In this document: positions 20,241-31,631 of the stretch, one piece after another
Numbering within the stretch: position 1 is the first letter of the stretch
How the letters are laid out: each line of letters starts with the position of its first letter
From: Roridomyces roridus
Lineage: Eukaryota; Basidiomycota; Agaricomycetes; Agaricales; Mycenaceae
NCBI GenBank assembly: GCA_029378245.1
Contig: JARKIF010000007.1
Span: 186,001-250,000 of the forward strand
DNA length: 64,000 nucleotides
Reading direction: 5' to 3'
Program-made: the position numbers and the translations under genes
The notes under the pieces: generated by a model
Database searches by the model: none
Told to the model about the DNA's origin: nothing
Seen by the model: the letters and a program-made list of their open reading frames with translations, nothing else

Positions 20241-20514
20241 CACTAGTGTACAGCACCGAGCGGCTTCTTCAACAATTTGCACAGCCGAATTCAACGGATG
20301 GAGTAGCTCTCTTAGCTCTAGTGTCTAGTGGCGTTGGTTGCGTGAATATGGAGACAGTCGTTGTACTAGAGGGCCTAGGCTTGAGCGATGCCTGGATCGA
20401 CGTCAAAAATTTAAAAGCAGGTCCGCGACGTCATCTGCAGCATCGCCGCGTCACCATGGTGACCATCGATGATTGAACTCTCTCTCTCTTTTGGCCAACT
20501 TTTGGCTGAATTCT

Positions 20515-23500
20515 CACCTAAGGAAGCTACGTTCGCGTACCTTCGGGACCCGGTAGGTAGCTTAATTCGTTGACATGAAGCGTATCTAACAGGTCCTATC
20601 TACACCTTTCCGTCAACGGCGGATCAACTATTCCCGATTGGGAAGCTCCTCTTGGCACGATACCACCACCGTCGTCAATGCTCTGGCGCGCGCCGCCGCC
20701 GATCCACGCTCTGGGGCGCTATGCCGATGCTCTTTGCATACCGTGAATGGACCCCATTGTCTTTTCAAGCACCCTCAAGCCCGCGAAACGATCTCCGTTG
20801 ACGCTCCTCAATCACCCGTACCTCCATCGCGTTCAGGCTACCTCACACACCACCTCGACATCCCGACCTCGAAACGATATCTGCGACTCTGGCTCTCCTG
20901 TGGACTGCTACTTGCTCGAGTCACTGCAAGCCCGACCTACGGCGACCGCTGCCACCTCCGTTCCTCGTTGCACCCGTCCCGTTGCGCACCCGCCTCCTGG
21001 GATGATACCAACAATACAATGCACCGGCGTGAAAGCGCGCTACCACCATCACTTCAGTGAAGGCGCATCCGAGCGGCCCTCTACGCTGTCCCGTTGTCTA
21101 CGCCGCAGCTGGCCGGAAGCTGCCGTGGCGATCGAGCTTCATTATGTCGCCTAGAGCTCGCGTACGAGTGCGTCTGCATTGTCTTCTGGCGTTTCGGCGT
21201 CGGCGTCGTTCCCATGCCCACCTACGACCATATCGACCTTCAGCTACACCATCGTTGCGACTACGCTGCTTTCGTCTTTCCACCATGCCCTGGTTTCTTT
21301 CCGCATGCCCTCACCCCCACCCCCGCATTCCTTCACGCGGGATCCCTCTACAGCTACCCAACTACCTCCGTCCCATGCATGCGCACTTTCGGTCCGCTTT
21401 TCTTGATCAGTTACGGACTCAATCGAGACGAAGATGCCACAGAGGTGGCCGGCGGCTCTTTCTTCGACTGCCAAATATGTTCGTTGCTACCGCGCGGACG
21501 GTTACGCCTATGGGCTGATTGTTTAGTGTCTGCATTGTTGTTACCTACCGCAATCTATCTCCTTTTTCTCATCCTCTCTTCTCCCTCTTTTTCTCTCTTC
21601 CACCTCCTCATCTTCCTGCAGCCGAGGGCCTTCTATGTTTTACGGTTACCGAAGCTCTTCATCTGTTAAAAACATCGACTTGATCGTGATGTATGCGAGG
21701 CCTACACGGCAGCGCGGGGCTGGGAGAGACTGGTTGTATGCGAGGAATGTGCAAAGGATGGGATTGGGCAAAGAGGGAGTGTCGGCTCGGCACGGTTACA
21801 AGAATATTATGCATGTTCAACACAATCTCAATTCAACTTGTTGAAGGCCCAAAAAAATCAACAAAGAGTCGGAGGAAGGGGACAAGGGCTGTGAACAACA
21901 TCCAGAACAGTTCTGAGCATTCATGAGTGAGAGGGAAATTGATTGCTCGACAATCTGTAAGTAACCTGTAACATGAGTATGATACCTATAAGGAATTACT
22001 CTGCCTTTCGAACGAAACCATGTTCACAGATGAAATCATCCGGGAAAAATGGGGGGAAAATCAATTCGGGTGGGGCAAACCTACAGCATAAAGTACCGAG
22101 CTTCAAAGCAGATAATCCAATGGCAAACACGCCCTAGAGGAAAATAAAAGGAGGGAACGATCGTTATTCGACATCCGATTGGCTGCCCGGACATTACTCA
22201 ATGTGTGTGCCGATGCGACGGAGGTGTAGGAGGTGGCCTCTGTTGGCAATCTCGAGTGTTTTACTGTTTAGATAGTCTTCAAGGATTCCATTTCATGTTT
22301 TACAAACAATGGATAGTAACAATAAGTGTTCACGCGAAGCCTAAGAACGAGGAGAATGGAAAAGATGAAGGTATATATTGTATATATTGCGGAGGTGCCA
22401 TAGGTGCAAAGGTAGCGGAGGTGCCCGTAGGTGGTACAGGCCGACCGTAGGAGCATCAGCAGACAGCTTATCTGGACAAAACCTGGCTCCCAATGTCCCA
22501 CAGCCAACCCCCGTAGCGCCGCTCTGAGCCTTCACCTTCGGCCCGCCCCTCTTGTTGTCACCGGTTGTCACCTCCGGCACTCACCGCTCGGTCTCACCTC
22601 CGACCCTCCCTCCCGCCTGTACGTGAGAACGATAATGAGAACCACGCTGCGGGCCAGAGCGGATGAGGGTATGAGGGTATGTGGGCCGTGGCGAGTATTC
22701 GTCGTCTTCATCCTCCGTGTGGTGTCTGACTCGGAAACGATATAGAGCAAGAAGGTTGCGTTCGGAGAGAGTGCGCCGTGCGGAGAGAGGGACGCCGTGT
22801 ACAGATGGACGCCGTGTGAAGAGAGATGTGCGGAGGAGGCTGAGTCGGGGAGACAAAGACTGAGGATGTGCAGCTGGCGCCGGCGGGAGAACATCGCTTG
22901 CGTTATCTTCTGTCTTCTGTGAGTATGGCGGTGCGCAGGCCCTGGCGTGTGGGAAACCCGGAGACGCCCTGGATGCGGCAGTCGGGGAGCGAAGGTGGAG
23001 GTGGTATGGTACCGTATGAATTCACGGGCTGTGTCTTCCCTGACAGGAACGGCAGTGCTAAAGCAGCTCCAGGGACAGTGTTTTTGAGGTAGAAGGCCAA
23101 AGGCAGCGTGCAAGACGACCCAAACGGAGTGCGGGTGCAAAGAGAAACAGAGGTGCCGTAGGTGCGGTAGGTCAGGCTTCTGGTGCGTCGAAAACGTCGT
23201 ACTCGAAGGCCAAAGTACTTCCATAAAGACGCTGTCGAGTTCAGGACACGGAGGCGGCGTGCATGGCAGCAGTACGGGGTGTGGTAGCAAGCAGTAGGAA
23301 CGGAGGTGGCGGCGTCGACGGAGCTCGTTCAGCGGCTTGACAGTACTTGAGACGGCGAGGAGTGCTTTGAGGGATACTACATGCAGCGGCATGGCGTTCC
23401 GAGGTGTGGATTGGCGGTGATGCGCCAGAGTGTCGAGAACGGTGGTGGTGTGGTGACAAGAAGAGCTTCCTAGTGTTGCCGTGGCTCGGCTCCGGCTGGC

Positions 23501-24122
23501 TCGGCTCGGTAAGCCGTGTCAAGCCGTAAGCTGTGGCTCGGCTTGCGGCTCAGCCACGGCTCCGGCTCAAAAGCACATATCTTCTGGTGTGGAGACATTG
23601 AAGCTCAAATGAGTACCTGGATATCCACATAGACCCTCCCCATGCACGAACGACTCGAACTGTGGTCGTGGCCGTTGTCAAGGCGTTGCCACCGCTGTCA
23701 TCAGTGGCAAGCGTGAGTTTTCGGTCACATCTGTCACGGTCTCGTTAAAATTGGTATTCCAAACACCCCAGCACTCAGGACGGAAAGCAATTAGTGTAGC
23801 ATGTATTTGCCAGAGCCATTGAAGTCATTTTGAGCCCACTCGGCCGTACCAAAATCCTCCAATCGGGCAATCTCCAAAATCCTGCCAAGCCGCGGCTAAG
23901 CGGCTTGCTGACAGCTGGCGATGGCTGGCTTATTTTTGGCTTGGCTCACACGGCTAGCCGAAGCCGAGCCGAGCCGCGGCAACACTAGAGCTTCCCAATT
24001 GGGAAGCATTGATCCGCGCTGGCTTCGGAGGTCGTAGCCAGGGCCTATTAGGTACTCTTTCTGTCAACGTTTTAAGCTTCCTACCGGGTCCCGAAGGTAC
24101 GCGAACGGTGCTTCCTTAGGTG
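20515..24122. mobile_element. CACCTA-type TIR transposon 1 (3608 bp)
   Basis: Ends are long imperfect inverted repeats beginning CACCTAAGGAAGC, extending inward through ACCCGGTAGG, TCAACGGCGGATC and GGGAAGCTCCTC-like sequence (about 130-160 bp). An exact 8-bp duplication TGAATTCT flanks it (20507-20514 and 24123-24130). The interior has many CGGAGGTG/CACCTCCG motifs and no transposase that I can recognise; the open frames are not supported by a domain or a paralog. The segment 21930-22200 matches 53720-53990 in reverse, inside the related element at 52380. A 517-bp hAT-like MITE (23471-23987) is nested near the right end. Confidence 0.85.
23471..23987. mobile_element. hAT-like MITE nested in transposon 1 (517 bp)
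   Basis: Terminal inverted repeats TAGTGTTGCCGTGGCTCGGC and TAGTGTTGCCGCGGCTCGGC (as read inward from each end), flanked by the perfect 8-bp duplication GAGCTTCC (23463-23470 and 23988-23995). TAG/CAG-type ends with an 8-bp duplication are the hAT signature. The subterminal regions are packed with GGCTCGGCT-like repeats. No coding capacity. Confidence 0.85.
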
Positions 24123-24427
24123 TGAATTCTTGTTCCACATATGAAGGTAGGAAAGCACGAAGATGTATTGCGTCTACCTTAATGGATCCTTAGCAAACTG
24201 TTGCTGAAATGTCAAGATTCAGAGTAACAATGTGTGAACAACTTCGGTGCTATGTAAGAAATCACAACATTTCCGTGTACTAACCGTGTAGCCGTGCAAT
24301 AGCCGCGTATGCAGGCGCCGATCCCGCTGATCGCACCGGACCTTGGTCATGTTCTCCAATTTTGTGAGCGGCTCGCTCCGCATAAGAAGAGCGAGCCCTC
24401 ATCGTCGACGCCCCAACTGCAATTCCC
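24123..24427. promoter_or_regulatory. 5' region of SnoaL-like gene 2
   Basis: GCTGATCGCACCGGAC and ATGTT(C/T)TCCAATT at about 24328-24365 recur in inverted order upstream of copy 3 (about 26013-26070). The two genes therefore share a duplicated promoter region. The first part holds the transposon's target-site duplication. Confidence 0.4.
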
Positions 24428-24971
24428 ATGTCTGAAGTCAAATTCCCGCTCACCCTCGAGTATGCCCAAAGTCTTGTTGAGCCTTTGGCCAAGGGCGACT
24501 TGGGGCCGTTCATGGGGGTTATCGACCCTGACGTGCGTTGGCGGATTGCGTCGGAGGACAAGGATCCCAAGAAGATGACTGGTGTCTATGTGCGTTCGCC
24601 CTGGCTCTAATATTCTCGTTGTTATCTCAACTCGGACAGACCCTGTCCACCTGGAGGGAACAAGTTAACGGGCCCCTTGTCAAGAGGTTGCTCAACGAGG
24701 CCCCGCCCGCGTTGACGATCCAGTACTTGCAGACTGTCGGTAACAGAATCATCATGGAGATTGATGGCGAAGCCGTGCAGAAAAATGGCAATCCGTATAA
24801 GAATACGTACGTGGGGGTCTAAACTCTGCAAACTGCAACTCAAGCTGACTCTATCGGTGCAGGTATGCGTGGTTCTTCATCTTCTCGGAGGAGACGGGCA
24901 AGGTTGTCGAGATTCACGAATATTGCGACACGGCGTTGGTCCAGGAGGTTGTTCAGACGAATGCGTTGTAA
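24428..24971 (+). CDS. SnoaL/NTF2-like protein (copy 2)
   Basis: Same family as copies 1 and 3. Starts MSEVKFPLTLEYAQSLVEPL, then MGVIDPDVRWRIASEDKDPK. Two introns: GTGCGT..CAG joins MTGVY to TLSTWREQVNGPLVKRLLNE, and GTACGT..CAG joins YKNT to YAWFFIFSEETGKVVEIHEY. The stop follows VVQTNAL. About 145 residues. It lies tail-to-tail with its near twin at 25403-25970, which together form an inverted duplication. Ligand or reaction unknown. Confidence 0.85.
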
Positions 24972-25200
24972 TGAGTAGGGTGCGGTCTGTTTGAATACAA
25001 GCCATGATGCAGTGCGACCCCGTCAATTGCGCGACAAGGGAGAGAACGTTGGGCTCGTCCGTCAGGGACAGACTTGGAGGGTGCTGATAGGTGCTGATTC
25101 CAACGTCAAGGTTGAGTCAAAAAAAAAAATGTTGGATGGTGACTGAAAGATTCGCGTGGGGGACAGCACGCGGCTAGCGGCGCGTGTATTGAACTGGTCG

Positions 25201-25271
25201 AAGAAGCCGCTCAACGCTGTACTAGAAACGGTACCCATGTCCTTTTATAGGACAGCGCTGAGCGGCTTCTT
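25201..25271. repeat. Inverted repeat around an orphan SnoaL-type promoter
   Basis: Arms AAGAAGCCGCTCAACGCTGT (25201-25220) and ACAGCGCTGAGCGGCTTCTT (25252-25271) pair with one mismatch. The loop contains TATAAAA on the minus strand and GGTACCCATGTCC, matching the promoter of SnoaL-like gene 1. It lies between the 3' ends of copies 2 and 3, where no gene start is expected. Confidence 0.65.
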
Positions 25272-25402
25272 GGACATTACCAGCGTGTTGTGCGCAAGAT
25301 CAGGATTCAACACCTGCAGTCCGAGACTCTCGAATACTATAGACTCATTCGCGATAATCCATTGGGTGTGAAACAGACCGTCATCTGTACAAGGCCCTAC
25401 TA

Positions 25403-25970
25403 TTACAACGTATTCGTCTGAACGACTTCCTGGACCAACGCCGTGTCCAAATACTCGTGAATCTCGACAACCTTGCCCGTCTCCTCCGAGAAGGTGAAGA
25501 ACCACGCATACCTGCAGGCTCGATGTCAGATGCTTGCAGGTGAAGCGAAACAACCCCTGACGTACGTATTCTGATACGGATTGCCATTTTTCTGCACGGC
25601 TTGTCCATACGCCTCCATGATGAGCCTGTTACCAACAGTCTGCAAGTACTGGACCGTAAACTGGGGCGGGGCATCGTTGACCAGCCTCTTGACAAGGGGT
25701 CCGGAAATTTGTTCCATCCAGGTGGACAGGTTCTAAGCAAGTATCCTCCGAGTTCAGGTAAAGTCAAAATATTAGAGACACGCAAGAGCCACGCACAAAG
25801 ACCCCAGTCATCTTCTTGAGATCATTCGTCTCGGACGCAATCCGCCAACGCACGTCAGGGTCGATGACCCCCATGAGCGGCGCCCAATCGCTCTGAGCCA
25901 ACGGGTCAACAAGACTTTTGGCGTATTCGAGAGTGAGCGTGAATTTGGCTTCAGAGGTGAGGGGAGACAT
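25403..25970 (-). CDS. SnoaL/NTF2-like protein (copy 3)
   Basis: Twin of copy 2 in inverted orientation. Starts MSPLTSEAKFTLTLEYAKSL, then MGVIDPDVRWRIASETNDLK and MTGVF. Later exons read STWMEQISGPLVKRLVNDAP, QYLQTVGNRLIMEAYGQAVQ, YAWFFTFSEETGKVVEIHEY and LVQEVVQTN to the stop at 25403. Intron positions are the same as in copy 2. The protein has MEAYGQ where copy 2 has MEIDGE, so the pair has begun to diverge. Its promoter region mirrors that of copy 2. Confidence 0.85.
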
Positions 25971-26249
25971 TGGAGTTGGAATTGGTTTGTGCTGCGGCCG
26001 CTGAGCAACTGGTGACGCTTACGAATTGGAAAACATGAAACCCAAGTCCGGTGCGATCAGCGGGAATTGCTGCAGTGTTTTAGGTTTCGAATTTCTTGTT
26101 TTCTACAACAAACGAAGGTGTAGGTAGTATGTACCAGTGGGGACAACAACAACAATAGCAATAAACTAGCGATAAATAACGAACGAAAGGTAGGTATGTC
26201 CGGGTGAAAAACCCAGAATAAGGTACAAAGGAGGGGACGCCAGGGGTCG
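25971..26249. other. 5' region of SnoaL copy 3 and 3' region of the KRE6-like gene
   Basis: The first 100 bp are the mirrored promoter described for copy 2. The rest should be the 3' UTR of the KRE6-like gene. No gene is seen. Confidence 0.4.
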
Positions 26250-28544
26250 CTAACACTGGTCTTTGAGTTTGTTTTTCGGCATGGGCTGCTTGTAATCGTC
26301 CGTCCACGTCGTCAGATTTGGATTCGTATACGCCTCGATGTATCTGCCACGATATAAGCAATCGAAGGAGACCAAGACGAAAATAAAAGACGCACGTATC
26401 GATATACGCCTTGGTCGGGTAATCCGTGGTATCACACCCCACATTAATCTTATTCTTCTGCTGATAAACGCGTATCCAGTCGATCCGCATTATAGCAGGG
26501 AACGTAATGTGATCGAGGTCGACCGCACCAAACGCATGCGACATGCCCAGGTTCGCGAGGATGTACATGGGCTCGCCCGTAATCTGTCGTCCGGAGATCT
26601 CGGTTTGTGTGTCGGCGCCGACACCGGCTACGTTGAGCGTCCAGGTGACCTCGTTGTTGGTGAGCCAGGTGATGTACTGCATGGACGTTAGTGGAGGTAG
26701 GAGACGACGACAAGAGACGGACCGCGTTGTCAAAGCCAGGCGAGTAGTCGAATCCGTGGACGGAGTAGCAGCCATCGAGGAGTTGGTAGCACGATTGATC
26801 TGCACGCCGCTCAGTCAAAACGACACCAGTGAGAAAACAATGCTGACTCGTATGCGAGACGACAGACGTCGCCTGCTGGAACACGCCTCCCGAGTACGAG
26901 TTTTGGTGCGACGTGGAGGGGTTGGGCATGATCAGGTTGCTCGACGAATTGTCCCAAAGATAACCCGCATTGAAAGGCTAACGGCGTGTCAGATGTGAAG
27001 GAACAGAGGAAGAAGGGACATACAGCCCACTGGGCCGACTGTGAGACCGTCCCGAAGAACTCGCCCGTGTCCTTGTTGGGCCCACCGATCTGCGCCTCAA
27101 AGACATCGATCTCGGGCGCGGAACGTCCCACATACGTCCCATCCGAGTGAATCGGACCAGGATGGCTTTCGCCGGCGCACGTGCACCGCGAGAGGCGCTG
27201 CCCAGGCAAGTACGAAAGCTCGCCAAAGTACGGCTTGGTAGGATCGCCACTGGTGAGCGCGGCGTCTGGTCCAGATCCATCGGCCAATGTCTGGTTGGGT
27301 AGCGTACCGACGTCGCACGCGTCGTACACATAGGGCCACTGAATGGAATGGATCAGCAAGACAGACAGGGGCGAGGGGCCTAAGGGACGCACCATGCCAT
27401 CGAGAGTAGCTCCGTATCCAGCGCGGCCGAGGTTACCCCTGTATGCATCTCGTTAGCATGCTGAAACTCGGGAGAACAGCGGAAGACGCACATAGCCCAT
27501 ACGGCAGGCCACAGCCCAAAGATGCTATTCGTCCCCGGCAACATGACGTTGGCGAGGAGGATCCCGGACGTGAAGCAAAACTTGTTCCACGTGCTGATCA
27601 TGGCTCCCGTATAGTTGAGATTGTGATTCAGCTCCGGGTCCTTGGCCTCGGATAGCGTGAACTCGAGCGCGCCGTCTCGCGTGGTCACATGCGAGGGGTC
27701 GTACCACTCGAGATTCCCCGTTTGCCAGTAATGTAGGTCGACAGCCTCCCAGTACGGGTCGTCCCCAGGGTAGAAGCTAAGCGGCAGTCAGGAGAATGAC
27801 CATGACAGACAGGCAGACAGACAGACGCACCTCCTTCCATCCATCTCAAACTCGTCGCTAAAGACAAGCTGGTAGACCTGCGAAGGCTCGTTGTACCCGT
27901 AAATGTTGTACATCTCCTTGGGCGTGTCCTGGTCGATGAGCGCCCAGTTTCCAATACTGGGCATCTGCCCTGTCGCATTGACGTGCAGAATGTCGATGTG
28001 TACCGGATTCGTAAAGTGCGTCGTTACGGGGTACCCAATGCTGCTGGGGCTTCAGGAAAGCTCGAGGGAAAGGGGGCGGCGACGCACAATAAGCCCACGA
28101 TAACCAAAGCAAGGAGAGTTATGCATCCCAGATTCTGGAATCCACGCCCGGTGAAGATATTATGTGACGGCGAATCACGCCGAGGGTCGTGCAACATGTC
28201 GTCCGGCTCGGGTTGGTTGATATCGGGGCCCCATGATGTCGGGTCGGGGGCGAGTTGGAACTAGAAAAAAAAAGTTAAAAGTGCTTCGGAATATGCATCT
28301 CTGAAAGACGCACCTTCTCCGAGATGGAGGGCACCATCGAGTTTACGCGTCCGCGCGATGGGGGGAACATGGAGCCAGCTTGAGAGATCCGAGGGGGTCC
28401 TGAGGATGCCCTTAAAGAGGGGGATCGGCTGGGTAGGGGTGTGCCTGATTGCGGGGTAGGGGACTGCGATGATAAAAGGCCTGCTGAAGCTGGCGGGCTC
28501 TGCACAGGAAAGTACCGCGCCTGAGGGCTAGCGGGATTGGGCAT
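26250..28544 (-). CDS. SKN1/KRE6-type beta-glucan synthesis-associated protein (GH16)
   Basis: Type II membrane protein of the Golgi/plasma membrane required for beta-1,6-glucan assembly in fungal walls. Exon 1 encodes a Pro/Ser-rich cytosolic tail (MPNPASPQARYFPVQSPPAS). Exon 2 has the transmembrane helix (NLGCITLLALVIVGLL) after HNIFTGRGFQ. The luminal GH16-like domain follows: LVFSDEFEMDGRSFYPGDDP, ALEFTLSEAKDPELNHNLNY, LLANVMLPGTNSIFGLWPAV, the catalytic-type EIDVFEAQIG (E-x-D-x-x-E kept), and ITFPAIMRIDWIRVYQQKNK at the end, then stop at 26250. Eight or more short introns have clear GT..AG sites. Length (about 600 residues) is normal. It appears intact and housekeeping-like. Confidence 0.88.
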
Positions 28545-29167
28545 GATGGTGAAGGAGGGAGGGGGAGGAGGTGGTGGTGAAGGAAAAGATAGGATGGATT
28601 GAATACTGATGATGGGCGCCTCTCGATCCTTGTTGGCTTGGCGTTCATGTCAGGTCCGGGTTTTGGCGGCCAAAAGTTGCCGTAGTACGGTAGTCTTGGT
28701 GAGTTGTTCAAAACGTCGCGTGTGGCGTGCAGGGTAGATGTTTTAGGCCACAAGTTCCGACCCAATTCCGAGACCGAAATGCGAAACCTGACGCAAGACA
28801 GGCATGGGAGTGGAGGATTGACGCAGGGAGAGCAGATGTGGGCGGCCGCGGAACCGGAACGTCAGAGACAGCGACATGTGCTTGCCAGTCGTCAGGCGGG
28901 GATGATAGGCCGACAGTCACCTGGGCGGGAAAGTGAGTAAGCAGAGGGCAAGATGGGAGGCGGTGGTGGTGGTTGCGGAAGAAAGGGCATGCTCGGAGCA
29001 AATATCGCCGCCAAGTCGTCTGCGGCAGCGTCCAAGAACCCTCGGCTTTCGACATCATTACGTGATAGCCGTTGGATTCAAACTCTAGTCAACAAAAGCA
29101 GGCGCACGCCGCAGGCGACGATGAATATTCCAATATCAGAGTCGAAGCGGACAAGAATTACAGAATG
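28545..29167. other. Intergenic, KRE6-like promoter side
   Basis: Upstream region of the KRE6-like gene. A CT-rich run on the minus strand precedes the ATG (28545-28590). No supported gene or repeat. Confidence 0.35.
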
Positions 29168-29216
29168 GAATACATGATACAAGCCAATGCAATTCTCTTA
29201 CCACGGCAACTCGCCT

Positions 29217-30100
29217 TTATCGAAAGCGAAGCGACCTTAATATCCTCAGCAAAACTGGAAAAAAAAACGAACATCTCAACTCACAAGTCTTGCCATCCTT
29301 ACCCATCAGACACCACGGCACGAGCATCTCCGCTCCCTGCTTGGCCGTCTTGCCACCCGGCATAAACCCATTCAACTTGGTCGTCGTAAACCCAGGCGTC
29401 GCACAGTTGACCTTCATCCCTTGCTCCTCAAGCTCCTTGGCGAGCGCGATCGTATACGAATTCGCCGCTGCCTTGCTCGTATTGTACGCAATGCACCTGT
29501 GGAGGAAGGAGTTGGGCCCGGAAGCCATGTTCCCGTTGGACGCCATGTCGGTGGTGACGTTGAGGATGACAGAGGGCGCGGAGGGCGTGTTGGATGCGCG
29601 GAGGAGTGGAAGGAAGGCAGCGGTAGTTTGGATCAGGCCAACCAGGTTGGCATCGATCGTCGCGTGGATAGCAGCAAGGTTGGGTACTGAAGCCTTTTGC
29701 GGCTTGTCCATCTCACTAATTCCTACGCAGCTCCAAGTCAATTTCGCGGCGGGAGAGCCTAGAGTGGAGGAACGCACCGGCGTTGTTGACGAGCACATGT
29801 AGCTTTCCTTCATCCTTCTGGATCTTGGCGACGGCAGCGTCGATCGAGGTGCCATCGGTCACATCGAGCTGAACGAGCTTGACGTTCAGGTTCCTTTCTC
29901 TCTTTATTTTCGCGCTGGGAAGAGGGTCGAATCGGTCTCGGAGAGATGGTTCACAAGAAGACCTACGCGGCCTCTGTCCCCGCTGATTCTTTGCGCGACG
30001 CGAGGTAGACAGTGTGGCCCTTGGCAGCGAGCAGATGAACGAGTTCGTATCCGATTCCAGTGTTGGACCCGGTGACTAGGATGACTTTGCTGGAAGACAT
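29217..30100 (-). CDS. Short-chain dehydrogenase/reductase (SDR), copy 1
   Basis: NAD(P)-dependent oxidoreductase of the classical SDR family. Start MSSSKVILVTGSNTGIGYEL has the TGxxxGIG cofactor motif; VQLDVTDGTSIDAAVAKIQ and LHVLVNNAG follow. The active site has AYNTSKAAANSYTIALAKEL (YxxxK), and the Ser is probably in SVILNVTTDMAS. CATPGFTTTKLNGF is the usual PG motif. Three or four exons (GTAGGT..CAG, GTGCGT..TAG, and a possible in-frame 30-nt GTGAGT..CAG near the end). The C-terminus after CLMGKDGKT is short and unusual for the family, so it may be truncated. The segment with its 5' flank is duplicated at 46988-48140. Confidence 0.82.
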
Positions 30101-30629
30101 TTGGAGAGATATGATTGTGAGATGACAATTCTGAGGGCAAGAGTGGCAGGCTTTTATAAGCTGTGAGATCGTATAAGTTACGCGTCCAGCGGCAGCTCAT
30201 GTCGGGCGAGAGTGGGTGAATCGGTTCAAAGTGGGTGAATCGGCTGCGAGTGGGTGAGAGGCAACGGGAAGATGATGTCACCGACTCCCGAGCCGGATCA
30301 ACGATACTGCCGAAGTGCCGCTCTTGCCTGCTTCTTCCCGTCCTCCATCTCATTTGGGCAACTTCACAAGCGGTTCCAACGTGACGGAAATCGGAGGGAG
30401 GCACGGTCTGCAATCTGGACAGCTGAAGGATCCCAGTACGACGGCTTGTCGATGGATGTGAGCCGCCTTTTTATTTCATCGAATGCATCTCGGCTGAACG
30501 GCGGCTCAGCAGGTACACGTCGGGCATGAGCGCGATCGTGAGTATAAATTGTCTGTATTTCCATGTGCCGTCTCGCAACGGCTCACCTTAGGCTTCTGCA
30601 CTCCACGATCTCGAACATTCACGCCCAAT
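30101..30629. other. SDR upstream region, part of a segmental duplication
   Basis: Holds the SDR promoter. TTACGCGTCCAGCGGCAGCT, ATGTCACCGACT, TCTTCCCGTCCTCCATCTCA and GAGTATAAATTGTCTGTATT have counterparts in order at 48000-48690. No gene is visible. Confidence 0.45.
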
Positions 30630-30940
30630 TTGTCTTGGACGCTCCACCATTCGATTCCAAGCACTCCGACTGTGATATTACATCCCATTCGGTAGAACGC
30701 GCGGCGCGCGTCTGCCTTAGATTTCCAGTCTTTCCGACCGAAGGTATTGCGGAAGAGCCCGTTCGATCCGGGGCTGGGTGGTGCCCGCGTCGCACTCATG
30801 CTTCTTTTGGTCTTCTTCAAATTCATTCCTCCCCAAGCAAAATTCAATTACAAGGCTTTGCAACGGTGAGATCCATTTCAAACGGACTCTGGACCAAGTC
30901 TAGATACTCCCCGCCCTGGTGCACACCGTGCAAATGCGAT
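30630..30940 (+). repeat. Dispersed repeat REP1, copy a
   Basis: Starts near CTCCACCATTCGATTCCAAG, continues through AGCCCGTTCGATCCGGGGCT (about 30757) with GGGTGG, CTTCTTTTGGTCTTCTTCAA, AATTCAATTACAAGGCTTTG, and ends with AACGGACTCTGGACCAAGTC. The same blocks in the same order occur at 39770-40090, 46030-46270 and 63330-63590. The core contains GTTCGA(T/C)NC, which fits a pol III B box. Confidence 0.6.
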
Positions 30941-31059
30941 CAGGTAAGTACTGAGTACTGCACGGGCTCAGTGTGTCGCCTTCCTGTGGATGTCGATGAT
31001 AGTTGGATTCGGGGCTTGATCTCCGAGTCCGCGCCATGGACGTAGAAGACTTTTTTTGT

Positions 31060-31520
31060 GAGCAAACACCAATCCCAGCGGTATTATTTGATCCTGGCTC
31101 AAGTTACATGGCTCTGAACTTCAGCTCCGATTCGACGAGCGGTGTCCAAATGCTTCGCGACGACCGCCAGGACAACTTGGTTTGATCGTTCATGTTTTTT
31201 TTTTCCAACAGCAGCTGACATTCTAGTTTCATTTTTCCAAATTCCGAGTCGCCTAGCCTGTCTGTATTCAGTGTCTCCGATGGGCCGCAAGTCGGTCGGT
31301 TGGGCGTCGCGGTGCAGCTTGATTCCAAGCCGAGTATACGCCGAGACGATCGGAGAGCATGGGTCACCGGTTGTTGTGGAGACAGATGTTCTGTTGAGGC
31401 CAGCTCGGCGTATCAGTTGCGGAGTTTAAAACTTGACCGGCGAATCGGGATCTATACGGTTGGGGCGGAGATTGTGGGGAGAAATATTCGAGGGCGCAGT
31501 CTTGACGCAGTCGGGGGAAT
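31060..31520 (+). pseudogene. Relic of gene X, convergent with NACHT copy D
   Basis: Blocks PSRVYAETIGEHGSPVVVET and GIYTVGAEIVG match the X relic at 6181-6889 but lie in different frames. An upstream block (VLFDPGSSYMALN, GACGACCGCCAGG) matches it as well. Stops interrupt every frame. Orientation relative to the NACHT gene is the same as in the other copies. Confidence 0.5.
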
Positions 31521-31631
31521 CTCTACTGAGTCTTCCACTTTGCGAAGATGTTGGTTTGGGGTATTTAGTTGGAATTTGATTGGGGTACTGGAGAAGAGAC
31601 CTGTTCAATAAGACTAAGTATTCTGTAAAGT

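Noticed and set aside
20638..21669. Long plus-strand frames in transposon 1 that might be a transposase
   Set aside because: Composition is biased (Pro/Ser/Arg), no catalytic motif is visible and the frames are not kept in the related element at 52380-55389.
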